From Orobanche coerulescens (Eukaryota; Streptophyta; Magnoliopsida; Lamiales; Orobanchaceae), in the NCBI GenBank assembly GCA_033398695.1, contig JAWKAU010000233.1, positions 117,001 to 181,000 of the forward strand: a stretch of 64,000 nucleotides of DNA, written 5' to 3'. This document shows, one piece after another, positions 53,662-64,000 of the stretch (within the stretch, counting starts at the first letter, position 1; each line of letters begins with the position of its first letter). Position numbers and translations under genes: made by a program. The notes below the pieces were generated by a model that ran no database searches, was not told the DNA's origin, and worked only from the letters and a program-made list of their open reading frames with translations.

Positions 53662-55133
53662 TGATACGAATTACGTAAGTAAGTGTACGTAATGCGTATG
53701 AAATACAACGGAAGATTATTATGTTTGGAAAAGTATCAAAGTATCAACCAAAAGTACAAGGTGGTGACCGAAATTTATACGGTTTTCGGCCGTGAGGTAG
53801 TAGTGTATACGGATTTGGATGTGTTTTATCGAACTAGACCTATAACTCGATAAAAGTAATCTCTTCTCAAGACCTATTGAGAATTGATCAAGTTAAAATC
53901 TCGAGACGCGTCGAAACAATAACTAAAGTTTGTTGAACTCGTTCAACGTATATTTCAAAGAAATACAAGGTTTATTACTTTCCAGATTCTTACAAATACA
54001 ATCAAGTACTACTATATATAGTAGTTTCCAACTTTAAGAAAATACAACAAAACAAGAAAATGAAGCTTCCTAGCATGCTTCCATTTCGGCCGAAATATCT
54101 AAGGAGGAGATACCAAGCATCTTGGTTTTATTAGGTGATTAAGACATGAAGAAATCTTTGATGAATCTTGGACTTGTGATGGTGATGGTGACATGAAGAA
54201 GATCTTCACTAAATATCATCCCTTATTCTTCAAATCGGCCGAACTCAACTTAGGTGATTAGGAGGATTTTGTGAAGATATGATATCAACCCCTTTGGAAT
54301 TATTATGGTGACTAAGACATTAGGGATAATGACATGAAGGAAAGTTTTGAGGAAAGTCCTCTTCCAATCTTGTGCAACTCGGCCGAATCATGGAGGGATT
54401 GTGAGGATTATGTGGTGATATGGTATCAAGCCTTTTGGAATTACTAGGGTGATTATGACATGAAGGAAAATGACATGAAGGAGATATTTGATGAAAGTCT
54501 TCATCAAATCTTTATGCTAGGGCCGATTTTTATTATGGTGGGGAAGAGAAAATATCTTCATGCATCTTGACAAATCATGAGTCCCTTTCAAGCATGATAT
54601 GGCCGAATTTCATGCTTTCGCATCGATTCCGTCGTCGAGTTTTACGTTACTCCGATTCCGATTAACAACGTAACTCCAATCTGCGTATTCTTTTCTCCCA
54701 AGTATAATGATGCATGACCATGCGAATTTGTATCGTCGTGGATGTCGATTTTTATTGGAGCTTCTTCGATTTAGATATCGTATCAAGTCTTGAAACTAGA
54801 AGAGACAAAAATCTTCATGATCTTGGACCAAATATGATGCTGTCGGTTTTGTCATTTCTGGGATCCAATGAGTCCGAATTTGGTCCTATGGTCTCATAAG
54901 ATTTGTAGCTCTCTTTCTTAGCTTTCCATGGCCACTTGAATCACCTGAATCGGATTTCGGACGAGAAAGTTATGGACAAAATACTAAAATCAAGTACGAA
55001 GTCGTCGTGCGCGCGAGAATTGGTAATTTGTCCATGTATTTTGCATGAGGATTTTATGTATGCCTGCGACTCAACCAAGCTTGGTCGGATAATCTTCTTT
55101 TTTGTATTTGATGATGTTGACCGATTCGTATCA
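53662..55133 (-). repeat. Element F 5' LTR
   Basis: Nearly identical to 50532-51989. Twin hairpins at 53826-53853 and 53864-53883. The last 200 bases carry most of the small indels between the two LTRs. Confidence 0.9.
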
Positions 55134-56138
55134 GATTTCATCACTAGTATGCCAAGGACTAGAACGGGAATGAACATGATTTGGGTTGTAGTTGATCGAC
55201 TAACCAAGTCGGCTCATTTCCTGGGAATTAAAGATACATGGGGACCCGAGAGATTGGCACGAATATTTATTGCGGAGATAGTCAGATTGCACGGGACGCC
55301 GAAGACCATTATTTCGGATCGAGATGGTCGTTTCGTGTCACACTTCTGGAAAGCAGTTCACAGGGCTTTGGGGACTGAGCTCAACTTTAGCACAGCTTAT
55401 CATCCCCAAACGGATGGTCAGTCTGAAAGAACTATACAGACAGTAGAAGACATGCTTAGAGCTTGTGCATTAGATTGGTCGACTGATTGGGAAGTTCACT
55501 TGCCCTTGATCGAGTTCACCTATAATAACAGTTGGCATGCTTCTATTAAGATGGCCCCATTTGAAGCTTTATACGGGAGAAGATGCCGATCACCCCTGTG
55601 TTGGGATGATTCTTCGGATTTGATCGGGACGGAACCGGAATTGATTATTCAGACTCAAGAGAAGATAGCTTCGATTCGAGAGAGACTGTTGACTGCCCAG
55701 AGTCGACAGAAGTCTTATGCAGATGTACGTCGTCGCCCTTTAGAGTTCGACGCAGGAGACCATGTACTATTAAAGGTGTCTCCTACACGAGGAATTTTCC
55801 GTTTTGGGAGGAGAGGCAAACTTAGTCCGAGATATATCGGACCATTCGAGATCCTCGAGAGAGTGGGAGATTTAGCATACAGGTTGGCCTTACCGCCATC
55901 GCTGAGTCACGTTCACAATGTGTTTCACGTATCCCAATTGAGGAAGTATGTACCGGACCCCAGTCACGTCATTGATTTCGACGAGATCGAAATAGCTAAT
56001 GATGGCACCTTCGAAGAAAGACCAATCAAGATACTTGAGAGCCGGATCAAACAATTGAGGAATAAACCAATACACTTGGTTAAAGTACATCACGACATGG
56101 AGTCGAAGAGGCCACTTGGGAAACGGAGGACAGTATGA
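55134..56138 (+). CDS. Element H integrase core and C-terminal domain
   Basis: The frame resumes after F with DFITSMPRTRTGMNMIWVVV. Catalytic residues are visible: Asp in VVVDRLTKSAHF, Asp in [13 protein letters not shown] and Glu in [15 protein letters not shown]. The C-terminal part has GDHVLLKVSPTRGIFRFGRR, HNVFHVSQLRKYVPDPSHVI and RIKQLRNKPIHLVKVHHDME, the start of a chromodomain-like module. A small deletion near 56100 then shifts the frame so that the ATWE-type end seen in I is lost (KRPLGKRRTV instead). With 50164-50531 it formed one integrase before F arrived. The core frame is intact. Confidence 0.85.
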   Translation, partial: DFITSMPRTRTGMNMIWVVVDRLTKSAHFLGIKDTWGPERLARIFIAEIVRLHGTPKTIISDRDGRFVSHFWKAVHRALGTELNFSTAYHPQTDGQSERTIQTVEDMLRACALDWSTDWEVHLPLIEFTYNNSWHASIKMAPFEALYGRRCRSPLCWDDSSDLIGTEPELIIQTQEKIASIRERLLTAQSRQKSYADVRRRPLEFDAGDHVLLKVSPTRGIFRFGRRGKLSPRYIGPFEILERVGDLAYRLALPPSLSHVHNVFHVSQLRKYVPDPSHVIDFDEIEIANDGTFEERPIKILESRIKQLRNKPIHLVKVHHDMESKRPLGKRRTV

Positions 56139-56190
56139 AGACTAGATATCCGGAGTTGTTTTTATCTTAAGTTTCGGGACAAAACTTCTT

Positions 56191-56205
56191 TTTAGGGAGG
56201 AAGGA
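56191..56205 (+). promoter_or_regulatory. Element H polypurine tract
   Basis: TTTAGGGAGGAAGGA abuts the 3' LTR start TGTAATACCC at 56206. Confidence 0.82.
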
Positions 56206-58382
56206 TGTAATACCCGAGATTTCTATGTAATTGGAACTTGTGATATTGTAATAATTGTACTTTTGTATGAGTACTATTCTCCGTATTTCATAGTCCGATG
56301 TTGTCGAGCGTTTAATTTCATGGTTGTGATTTAAAGATTGTAAATCTGCGCATGTAGCGCACGCTATCGGATGTGTTTAGCGTGCGCTAACGTAGATTCA
56401 TAGCGCACGCTACATAGGGTCATTAGCGCACGCTATGCATGGTCAATTTGATTGAGACGTGCGGTAGGTGAGATCTGGCCGGGGGACCCCTGTCGGATCG
56501 TGTCGGATGTACCTGGACGGCTTTCGGGAAAAGCCGAGTCAACGCCTTAGCGCACGCTACAGGTATATGCGTAGCGCACGCTAAGTGCCGAGTACAGTTT
56601 AGACTGTGAGCCGTTAGCGCACGCTACGAATAGGGTCTAGCGCGCGCTAATAGCCTTTTATTATAAATAGGACAGCATCCTATTCGTGATTTCAGTTCTC
56701 TCTACTCTCATTACCCGAATTCCTACACTTAGAACATAACTTTCTTCACCCCAAACACTTCATATCAACATCCTGATTCGTGATTGAAGATCGTATAACA
56801 TTGGAGATTGGTGTTCAAGCTTTCGGTGTCGGATTGCTTCATTTTCCTCCGTGTTCTTCACTACTTGAGGTAGGTGATTCTTCACCAATGTTAGTAATGT
56901 TCTTAAGGACGTCTGATCATGTTTAGATAGCCAGTTATTTCGTTTATGATCGGTCATCATGTTAGAAGGATATTTTCGACGTTTCGACACTTATTCATCG
57001 TATGAACCTTTGAACCATCTTAGTAGTATGAACTCCTAAGCGTTTTCAAATCGATTTATGATCGATATCGGAGATTACCTTGTTCGTATGTTTTACGTAA
57101 GGAATCATATGTTTTGGGACTTGGAATAATCGGAACTCAAAATATTTCTTGAAGATCGAAGATAAGATTATGATGTTGAGTTGATTATCCGTATATTTGT
57201 ACCTCATGATCATGGAACTTCCACAAAACCTTATTAGCATGACATGTTTGAGGATGACTTGTTGTATCGTCATAGAATTCATGAATTCACCACCTTTCGA
57301 CCCACTTTTTCCGTTAGCAGTGTTCTGCCATGCAAGGGTAGCGCACGCTAACATATGTGAGTTAACGTGCGCTATCGGGGTTCAGTTAACGCACAGAACG
57401 TACGTAGCGTACGTTATGTATCAGCCGATTCGAATCGCCCGCAGCTAGCGCGCGACGCTAGTCTTACACGATAGCGTACGCTAACAGGCCGGCTTAGCGC
57501 ACGTTACGTAGAGTACGTAGCGCACGCTAAGCAGTCCAGGCAGATTGTTTATTTTGAGCTTTTCGGCCGTAGACCAAATTGTTAGGCCATCGTTCGACTT
57601 GAGATGATTTGTATATCATTCCTTTGTTAAGGTCCGAGCTTGTTACGTTGATCGAAGGAGGCGGCCTTCGAGTGGGTCGAGATCATTGAAGTGTTTCGTC
57701 CTTGCCATTTTCGAGGCAAGTATCATTTGTCGAGTTCGATTTATCATGCTTGTGGTTTTGTTCATATTGTTGAATATGAGATGTATTTCTGATAATTCTC
57801 GTGATATTCGTTGTTGTTTGTTCGTATTGATGAACATATTAAAATGCATATGAGCATGCATAATTGATTGAGTATGGTATAAATGATCCGAGGGGGTCAT
57901 GAGGATCTATGCTGAGGGCGCTGGATCGAATGTCCACCATGCGTTGGTCCGACGGGCTCATCATGGGGATCTATGCTGAGGGCGCTGGATCGTTGGACGG
58001 GTTTTCCACCATGCGTTGGTCCGACGGGATCATCATGGGGATCTATGCTGAGGGCGCTGGATCGCTGGATTACCTTGTATTGTGTTGATGGAATCGTGAG
58101 GATTCGCATCGTTGGATTCCGGTGGCGGAAGTCCGTTTTGCATGCTTTATGATGCATTGATGATTTATTGTTTGACGATACTTGTACTAGCATTGTTTTG
58201 CTAACCCCTTCGGGGGTGGACATTGTTTTGATGTTCGTAGCCGAGGAGCGGGAGGCAACCACGCATCGGCTGGGACGATGGAATGGCTCAGTGATGTGAT
58301 TGATGTTATTGTTATTGTGATTTGTCTTCTTGGTTCGTTTAGTACTCGAGTACGTCTGTTTTAATAAAGTCAATTCGATATG
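56206..58382 (+). repeat. Element H 3' LTR, cut by element G
   Basis: It is collinear with 43906-46251 for 2,177 bp. TATA box at 56662-56670. Palindrome clusters at about 56352-56650 and 57338-57530 and the minirepeat at 57898-58072 correspond to those of the 5' LTR. Differences are scattered substitutions and small indels. The last five bases, ATATG, should be the target duplication of G. Confidence 0.9.
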
Positions 58383-59316
58383 TGATACGAAACCGACTAC
58401 TCCAAGTGAAGAAGACGAAGTAAGAATTGACATAAAACACCTCGACCATACTCCAACGTACTTGGGCGAGAGAACTGAAACGAGGCCTGGAGTTACATTG
58501 ATAATCGGAATTGGGGTAACTTAAAGACAACTTGCATCTTGGGGAGGGGAGGAAATTCAAGTGGCAATTAAACAATAAAAGAATGTTCAGCTTTCTCTTA
58601 CAAAAGCAGCAGGATTGTTGGCAACTTGTTATATGAAAAAGCGGTTGTCACACTTCAACTTGGAGACAAGACCCAACTTTGACTTTTGTCAACAAGTGAC
58701 ATGAAGAACCTTTTATTATCTTTTCATTATTTTAAGAACAGCTTGTATTAGTTTAGTTTATCCTGTCAGGTTACTTTTACCTATAAATAGTGGCAGTAGA
58801 GTTGTAATGAAGGAGATTATTGAATGTTGAAGAATTAAGAACACTTGGTGTTTTTCCCTGGTGAATGCTTTTCATCAAAACTTGGTTTTTATTCGACGCG
58901 TTTCGAATACTAATCTGATTGATTCTCAATAGGTCTTGAGGAGAAATCACTTTATCAAATTATAGGTCTAATTTGATAAAACATCTGTTTATACCTTGTT
59001 TCGATATTCTGTTTATTTTTCGATACAGTTTGATACTTGTTCAATATTTCGTATAAAGTGTTGTTCGATCCTTCGAACGTGTTTCCTGTCTTAAATTCGC
59101 TCCCGAACGAAACGGGCTGTTTCGAGCCTTTTCATTTGGACCAAATTCCTGTCTTGTGGCTGTATCGAATTACCGCCTTCATCACCCGTCAGTATTGTTG
59201 CTGTAGCGAGCTGTTGTCACCAGTTCCCGACAGTTTCGTGTCGATAGCTTCCGTTCATCAAAAAGCCTTCCGCTGTATCGATAGCGAATTCGCATAACCA
59301 GTGAGAATTCGTATCA
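58383..59316 (+). repeat. Element G 5' LTR (934 bp)
   Basis: TGATACGAAACC to GAATTCGTATCA. TATA box at 58782-58790. Twin hairpins at 58923-58942 (arms TTCTCAA and TTGAGGA, one wobble) and 58952-58979 (arms TTATCAAATTA and TAATTTGATAA; a G-C pair of other copies is A-T here). It has no GC-rich array. The first 140 bases encode the pol tail when read in the 3' copy. Confidence 0.92.
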
Positions 59317-59320
59317 TAAG

Positions 59321-59337
59321 TGGTATCGGAGCCCAAG
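59321..59337 (+). promoter_or_regulatory. Element G primer binding site
   Basis: TGGTATCGGAGCCCAAG, four bases after the LTR; complementary to the initiator tRNA-Met 3' end with minor mismatches. Confidence 0.88.
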
Positions 59338-59355
59338 TTCTTGATCTTTGGCATT

Positions 59356-60416
59356 ATGGATCTCAACGACGCTGATTTCTTGGCAAAACTTCGTGACGCA
59401 CTGCGTGACGCACGTAACAACGCGACCGTTGGCAACCTAGGCGTGGTGACTATGAACGAACCTCTCGCCTTGTCGTAGAGTTCAAGGTGAAGGAGCTTCC
59501 GAGTTCGTTGGAGGGACCGACCACGAAGTTTACCGGAATGGGAACGAAAAATTGATCGTATGTTCGAATTTAAAGACCTTGACGATGAGAAAAGGTGTAA
59601 GTATGCAATTCTCAAGTTGGGGAAAGGAGCTTCACTTTGGTACGAAGGAATGAAAACACGAAGAGCTCGTGGGAAAGAAAAGATCCGTTCGTGGGAGTCA
59701 TTAAAAGAAAACTTCGTAAAGATATGTGCCAACATCACACCGGTTATCCTTATGCAGAAGATTGCAGATCTCATGCGGGGAAAGTTAAATGTCGGTGAGT
59801 ACATTGAGGAATTTGAGAATCTAACCTTAATGGGAGAGATAGAGGAGAATGAGGAATGAAGATGTCGCGATTCTTGCGTGGCTTAAACCGAAGCATAGCT
59901 AACTCGGTGGAACTATATCCATACGAGGACTTCGATACTTTATGTGGGTTATGTGTGAAGTTAGAAGCTCAAAACAGGATAAAGATGTATAAACCCGAGT
60001 TTCCAGTCAAGTTTGGAAACCCAAGCGTCGGATCTAGTTCAGCTGCTAAGGCAACTGTACCGACTCCGGTTCCTGTTGCGATTCCCGCTAAGGCAACTGT
60101 ACCCTATGTACCGAAGGAGACGAGTTTGGCTAAAGTGAGATGTTTCAAATGTCAAGGATTCGGGCATTATCAAAATGCTTGTCCGAACAAGCGAGTGGTG
60201 ACACTAAGGGAAGCTGTCACGATCCGAGACGAGTTGTTGGTTGAGGAAGAAAGACTGGGTGACGTATTTGATTTCGACATTAAGGACAAAGAAGGAGAAG
60301 AATGCGAGACTTACGATGCTCCAAGCTATGACACGGCTTTAGTTCTGCGAACGCTACAGGCCAAAGTCAGATCGAATGATTCGAACAATAAATCAAATAT
60401 TTCACACAAAGTGTAA
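59356..60416 (+). pseudogene. Element G Gag with zinc knuckle (frameshifted)
   Basis: It starts MDLNDADFLAKLRDALRDAR, similar to the gag-only elements. A stop near 59478 and a one-base loss near 59537 precede MFEFKDLDDEKRCKYAILKL and GASLWYEGMKTRRARGKEKI, then NFVKICANITPVILMQKIAD, the gag core. A second shift near 59857 leads to MSRFLRGLNRSIANSVELYP and a knuckle CFKCQGFGHYQNAC with all four ligands (C-x2-C-x4-H-x4-C), followed by an acidic end. The core differs from that of B, E and F (SLWYEG instead of VWWQK), so the non-autonomous gags are not simple deletions of this one. Confidence 0.82.
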
Positions 60417-61030
60417 AATTGGTAAGATTTGGTGTATTTTGATCGTTGATGGGGGAGTTGCACCAACGTCGCTTCCAGGAGATGGTGACTAAACTCGGCC
60501 GACCACTACGGCTCACCCGAAACCTTACACTTTGCATTGGCTCGATGATGGGAGCAAAATAAGGGTGACTAAACAAGTGAGGATTGGACTAGCCATGGGT
60601 TCATATGAAGACAACGTATTATGTGATGTACTCCCGATGGATGCATGCCATGTAATTGGGAAGACCATGGATGTTTGATAGGGACGTTTACACCGAGGAA
60701 GAAGCAATGAGTACGAGTAAAGGGATAAAGGCAAGAAGATTGTTCTTAAACCAATGTCACCACAAGCGATTCACTCAAAGAGTTCTAGAAGGAGTGAAAA
60801 GCCAAAAATGGCCATAGTAGCGAGCGAACGGTAGGTGGAACAAGCTATAAATGATGGCAAGTGCGTGTACTTGTTGGTTCAAGGAGACACGGAATGGTGA
60901 CATAGTTGTGCGAGCGAAAGGATGGATGCGTTATTACGCGAATTTGCGGATGTTTTTCCCGAAGAATTACCGTCGGGTTTACCACCAATTCGCGGATTGA
61001 ACATCGATCGACCTCATACCGGGTGTGTCG
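60417..61030 (+). pseudogene. Element G protease and linker region
   Basis: Blocks matching A are present in several frames: HWLDDGSKIRVTK-like near 60535-60575, GSYEDNVLCDVLPMDACH (60598-60650), WMFDRDV near 60665, and LLREFADVFPEELPSGLPPI near 60930-60990. The catalytic D-[ST]-G motif expected near 60440-60470 is represented by the phrase LIVDGGVAPTSLPG-like and is not convincing. At least five one- or two-base losses occur. It is disabled as it stands. Confidence 0.65.
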
Positions 61031-62290
61031 TTGCCTAACAAAGTCGCCTATAGATGTAATCCCGAGAAACAAAGGAATTACAAAACCAAATCGAAGAACC
61101 GATGGATCGTGGATACGTTCGAGAAAGCCTAAGTCCTTGTGCGGTTCCTAGATATCGGGTTCCAAAGAAAGACGGATCTTGGAGGATGTGTATTGACAAT
61201 GAGCGGTGAACAACATAACCATCAAGTATCGATTTCCGATTCCGAGGCTTGATGACATGTTGACGAATTACACGGATCGCTGATCTTTTCAAAAGTTGAT
61301 CTACGAAGTGGTTATCACCGCATTCGAATGCGAGAAGGAGATGAGTGGAAGACACCTTCAAAACTAAACATGGGTGTATGAATGGACCGTTATGCCGTTC
61401 GGTCTTACAAATGCACCGAGTACTTTCATGCGCTTGATGAATGAGGTACTTAAGCCATTTTTAGGGAAATTTGTGGTTGTATACTTAGATGATATTTTGA
61501 TCTACAAATGATCGCAAGAACATTTCGAACACTTGAGGCAAGTCTTGAAACCCTTAGAGACCAAACCGTATGGAAAAAGGAGAAGTGCTCATTTTTGGTC
61601 GAAAGTATAGTCTTTCTTGGCTATATTGTTTCAAAGGATGGAGTGTCGGTCGATCAAGCGAAGATCGAAGCAATTAAGTCCTGGCCGGTTCCCACTACAG
61701 TGACGGAGGTTAGATCGTTCCATGGACTAGCTTCATTTTACCGAAGATTCATTCGAGACTTTAGTACCATTGCAAGCCCAATAACCGAATGTTTGAAGAA
61801 GGGCACGTTTAATTGGGGCAGAGCTGCTCAGGAGTCATTTGCAAATTTGAAGGCGAAGTTGTGCGAAGCACCAATCTTAGCATTACCCGATTTTTCGCAA
61901 CCGTTTGAGGTGGAATTTGATGCTAGCGGGGGGGCATTGGAGCGGTTCTCATTCAGGGAAAGCGACCTATTGCTTATTTTTCCGAGAAGTTAAATGGCGC
62001 TCGTCTGAATTATTGTACGTACGACAAGGAGTTTTATGCTATTGTGAGGGCTCTAGATCATTGGAGTCACTATCTTCGACCAAAGCATTTTATCATACAC
62101 TCGGACCATGAATCTTTGAAGTACATTAACGGGAAACACAAGTTAAGTCCCAGGCATGCGAAGTGGGTGGAATTCTTACAATCGTTTCACTTTTCATCGA
62201 AGTATAAGGATGGCAAGAGCAATATTGTGGCAGATGCATTGTCTAGGCGTTATGCCTTACTCGCCACTCTTGATGTTCGATTGCTTGGAT
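61031..62290 (+). pseudogene. Element G reverse transcriptase and RNase H
   Basis: RT blocks are [20 protein letters not shown] near 61285-61345, [17 protein letters not shown] near 61394 and [11 protein letters not shown] (catalytic box) near 61470-61505, with a TGA right after it. The next frame has [20 protein letters not shown] and [20 protein letters not shown]. RNase H starts at [10 protein letters not shown] near 61905 and shifts frame, continuing [20 protein letters not shown] and [20 protein letters not shown] to [16 protein letters not shown]. Most breaks are losses of one base in a doublet relative to A and C. Confidence 0.82.
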
Positions 62291-63672
62291 TCGATACAGT
62301 AAAGGAGTATTACGAGGGTGATGCGGATTTTGGCGAGACCTTCGTCCGGTGCAAACCTGGCCCGGTGGGAGAATTTTCGATACAGGAGGGCTTTCTTTTT
62401 AAGGGAAATCGGCTTTGTCTACCAAGGCACACGATTCGAGAATTCTTTGGTTCGAGAGGCTCATGGGGGAGGTTTGGCTGGCCACTTTGGTTCGGCCAAG
62501 ACATTGGAAGTGCTTAAAGAACATTTTTATTGGCCAAGGATGCAGGGGGATGTTCATAATATAATTAGTAAATGTGTGACGTGCCATGTTGCGAAGAGTT
62601 CGTTCAAACCAGGAGTCTACACACCTTTACCGATTCCGGAGAGACCGTGGGAAGATATCTCAATGGATTTCATTGTGGCTTTGCCTCGAACCCAACGAGG
62701 TAAGGATGCGATTATGGTGGTCGTCGATCGTTTTTCAAAGATGGCTCATTTTGTTCCTTGTCACAAAACCGATGATGCGAGTAATGTTGCTGACTTGAAT
62801 TTCCGGGAGGTGGTGCGATTACATGCAGTTCCAAAAACTATTGTTTCGGACCGGGACTCAAGGTTTCTAAGCTATTTTTGGAACACATTATGGAGGAAGG
62901 TGGGTACCAAGCTGTTGTTTAGTACTTCGCATCATCCTCAAGCCGACGGACAAACTGAAGTAACGAATCGAACACTGGGGACGCTGTTGCGAGGCTTGGT
63001 GAACAAAACACAAAAGGACTGGGATCTGAAACTGGCACATGCGGAGTTTGCTTATAATCGATCTCCTACTCATGCCACGGCACACTCTCCATTTGAAGTA
63101 GTTTACGGACTGAATCCTTACATACCACTAGATCTAATTCCACTACCAAGTGACGAATTAGTGCATAAGGATGCGGAGTCGAAGCTGAAATCAATGATGA
63201 AATTACGAGCAAAGTGCGGGATCGAATCAAGGAAATAAACGAGGCATACAAAAGGAAGTCGAATAAGCAAAGAAGGCCGAGACTATTCGAGGTGGGAGAT
63301 TTAGTTTGGTTACATTTGAGGAAGGAACGATTCAGTAAGCGTAAGAACAAGTTAATGCCACGTGAGGGACCATTTAAAATAATTGCGAAGGTGAATGACA
63401 ATGCTTACAAGTTAGAACTTAAGGGTGATTACGGAGTACATGCTACTTTCAACGTAGGTGATCTATCCCCTTACCTTGACGACAATGGGATTGCGGAATT
63501 GAGGACAATTCCTTTTAAAGAAGGAGGGAATGATACGAAACCGACTACTCCAAGTGAAGAAGACGAAGTAAGAATTGACATAAAACACCTCGACCATACT
63601 CCAACGTACTTGGGCGAGAGAACTGAAACGAGGCCTGGAGTTACATTGATAATCGGAATTGGGGTAACTTAA
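62291..63672 (+). pseudogene. Element G integrase with tail ending inside the 3' LTR
   Basis: After linker [20 protein letters not shown] and one frame change near 62440, a long frame holds [20 protein letters not shown] and CVTCHVAKSSFKPG (H2C2 module), SMDFIVALPRTQ, VVDRFSKMAHFVPCHKTDD (Asp), IVSDRDSRFLSYFW (Asp) and [17 protein letters not shown] (Glu). A shift near 63210 precedes FEVGDLVWLHLRKERF and NDNAYKLELKGDYG, FNVGDLSPYLDDNG. The frame crosses the polypurine tract (ELRTIPFKEGGNDT) and continues 47 codons into the LTR (SEEDEVRIDIKHLDHTPTYL) to a TAA ending at 63672. Catalytic residues are all present. Confidence 0.86.
63514..63530 (+). promoter_or_regulatory. Element G polypurine tract
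   Basis: TTTAAAGAAGGAGGGAA abuts the 3' LTR start TGATACG at 63531 and lies within the pol frame. Confidence 0.84.
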
Positions 63673-64000
63673 AGACAACTTGCATCTTGGGGAGGGGAGG
63701 AAATTCAAGTGGCAATTAAACATTAAAAGAATGTTCAACTTTCTCTTACAAAAGCAGCAGGATTGTTGGCAACTTGTTATATGAAAAAGCGGCTGTCACA
63801 CTTCAACTTGGAGACAAGACCCAACTTTGACTTTTGTCAACAAGTGACATGAAGAACCTTTTATTATCTTTTCATTATTTTAAGAACAGCTTGTATTAGT
63901 TTAGTTTATCCTGTCAGGTTACTTTTACCTATAAATAGTGGCAGTAGAGTTGTAATGAAGGAGATTATTGAATGTTGAAGAATTAAGAACACTTGGTGTT
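63531..64000 (+). repeat. Element G 3' LTR, first 470 bp
   Basis: It matches 58383-58852 with about three substitutions. TATA box at 63930-63938. The twin hairpins would lie about 70 bases past the window edge. Confidence 0.92.

Larger units (their letters stand above)
50532..55133 (-). mobile_element. Element F: gag-only LTR retrotransposon with a distinct LTR (4.6 kb)
   Basis: Two LTRs (50532-51989 and 53662-55133) flank a 1.67-kb interior, with the perfect duplication GATTT (50527-50531 and 55134-55138). The interior is related to B and E (gag, primer site, polypurine tract), but the LTRs are a different type: longer, without the CCGTGTC array, with repeated GGCCGAA words. The LTRs differ by only about ten substitutions plus a few 1-7-base indels over 1.46 kb, so the insertion is recent. 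The gag frame is broken, so it moved with proteins supplied by other copies or broke soon after. Confidence 0.9.
43906..58382 (+). mobile_element. Element H: autonomous gypsy chromovirus (Tekay/Del-like), 3' LTR cut by element G
   Basis: 5' LTR, primer site, gag, protease, RT, RNase H, integrase, polypurine tract and most of the 3' LTR are present in one orientation. The left target duplication is ATAAT (43901-43905); the right one lies beyond G. Three insertions interrupt it: a LINE tail in the leader (46329-46792), F within the integrase (50532-55133, TSD GATTT) and G in the 3' LTR (58383, TSD expected to be ATATG). Gag, protease and RT have several frame breaks, while RNase H and the integrase core are nearly intact. 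Confidence 0.9.
58383..64000 (+). mobile_element. Element G: autonomous CRM-like gypsy element, right end beyond window
   Basis: 5' LTR (58383-59316), primer site, gag with zinc knuckle, protease, RT, RNase H, integrase, polypurine tract and the first 470 bp of the 3' LTR are present. It is the only element of this lineage here with its gag-pol layout complete, although many small frameshifts are present. The visible LTR parts are almost identical (about three differences in 470 bp), so it is young. It shares primer site, LTR ends and twin hairpins with the gag-only elements and belongs to the subfamily of the solo LTR at 11934-12767. Confidence 0.9.

Overview
The window is plant nuclear DNA, probably from a dicot, and it consists almost entirely of nested transposable elements. 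The evidence for a plant is: Ty3/gypsy chromovirus-type pol genes; primer sites matching plant initiator tRNA-Met; L1 LINEs with DUF4283-like first ORFs, zf-RVT modules and (in one) an RNase H; and a CACTA terminus. I see no host gene, rRNA, tRNA gene or CRISPR array that I can support. Element letters are mine.

Left part. A CACTA terminus (1-2484) cuts into a decayed autonomous gypsy element A (2485-6565, + strand). A abuts an array of about 200-bp tandem repeats (6566-6755 and 10585-11416). That array is split by gag-only element B (6756-10579, TSD CTTGG) and ended by gypsy element C (from 11417, - strand).

Middle part. C is the host for a series of insertions: a solo LTR (11934-12767, TSD TCATA); gag-only element D (13606-23846, TSD GTACA), itself split by a 6.5-kb LINE (16630-23093); a second LINE (24123-29631); gag-only element E (31167-34975, TSD CATGG); and a third LINE (35139-38659).

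Right part. The third LINE is interrupted by gypsy element I (from 38660, - strand). I carries a short LINE tail (42155-42961) and is interrupted by gypsy element H (43906-58382, + strand). H carries another LINE tail (46329-46792), gag-only element F (50532-55133, TSD GATTT) and autonomous element G (58383 to the window end, + strand). The missing 5' parts of C, the third LINE, I and H should lie beyond the right edge.

How the pieces relate. A, C and G are pol-bearing members of one lineage; their pol sequence and a pol frame that runs across the polypurine tract into the 3' LTR resemble CRM (centromeric) chromoviruses. B, D, E and F share their termini, primer site and polypurine tract but carry only gag plus an acidic domain, which in B, D and E is joined to the same C-terminal tail as the autonomous integrase. 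They look like non-autonomous partners. All twelve LTRs of this group that are visible carry two adjacent hairpins with the same loop, TAGGTC, and several arm changes preserve pairing. This is the best candidate here for an undescribed cis-acting system. H and I form a second lineage (Tekay/Del-like, 2.3-kb LTRs). In three LTR groups, GC-rich palindrome arrays lie upstream of the TATA box.
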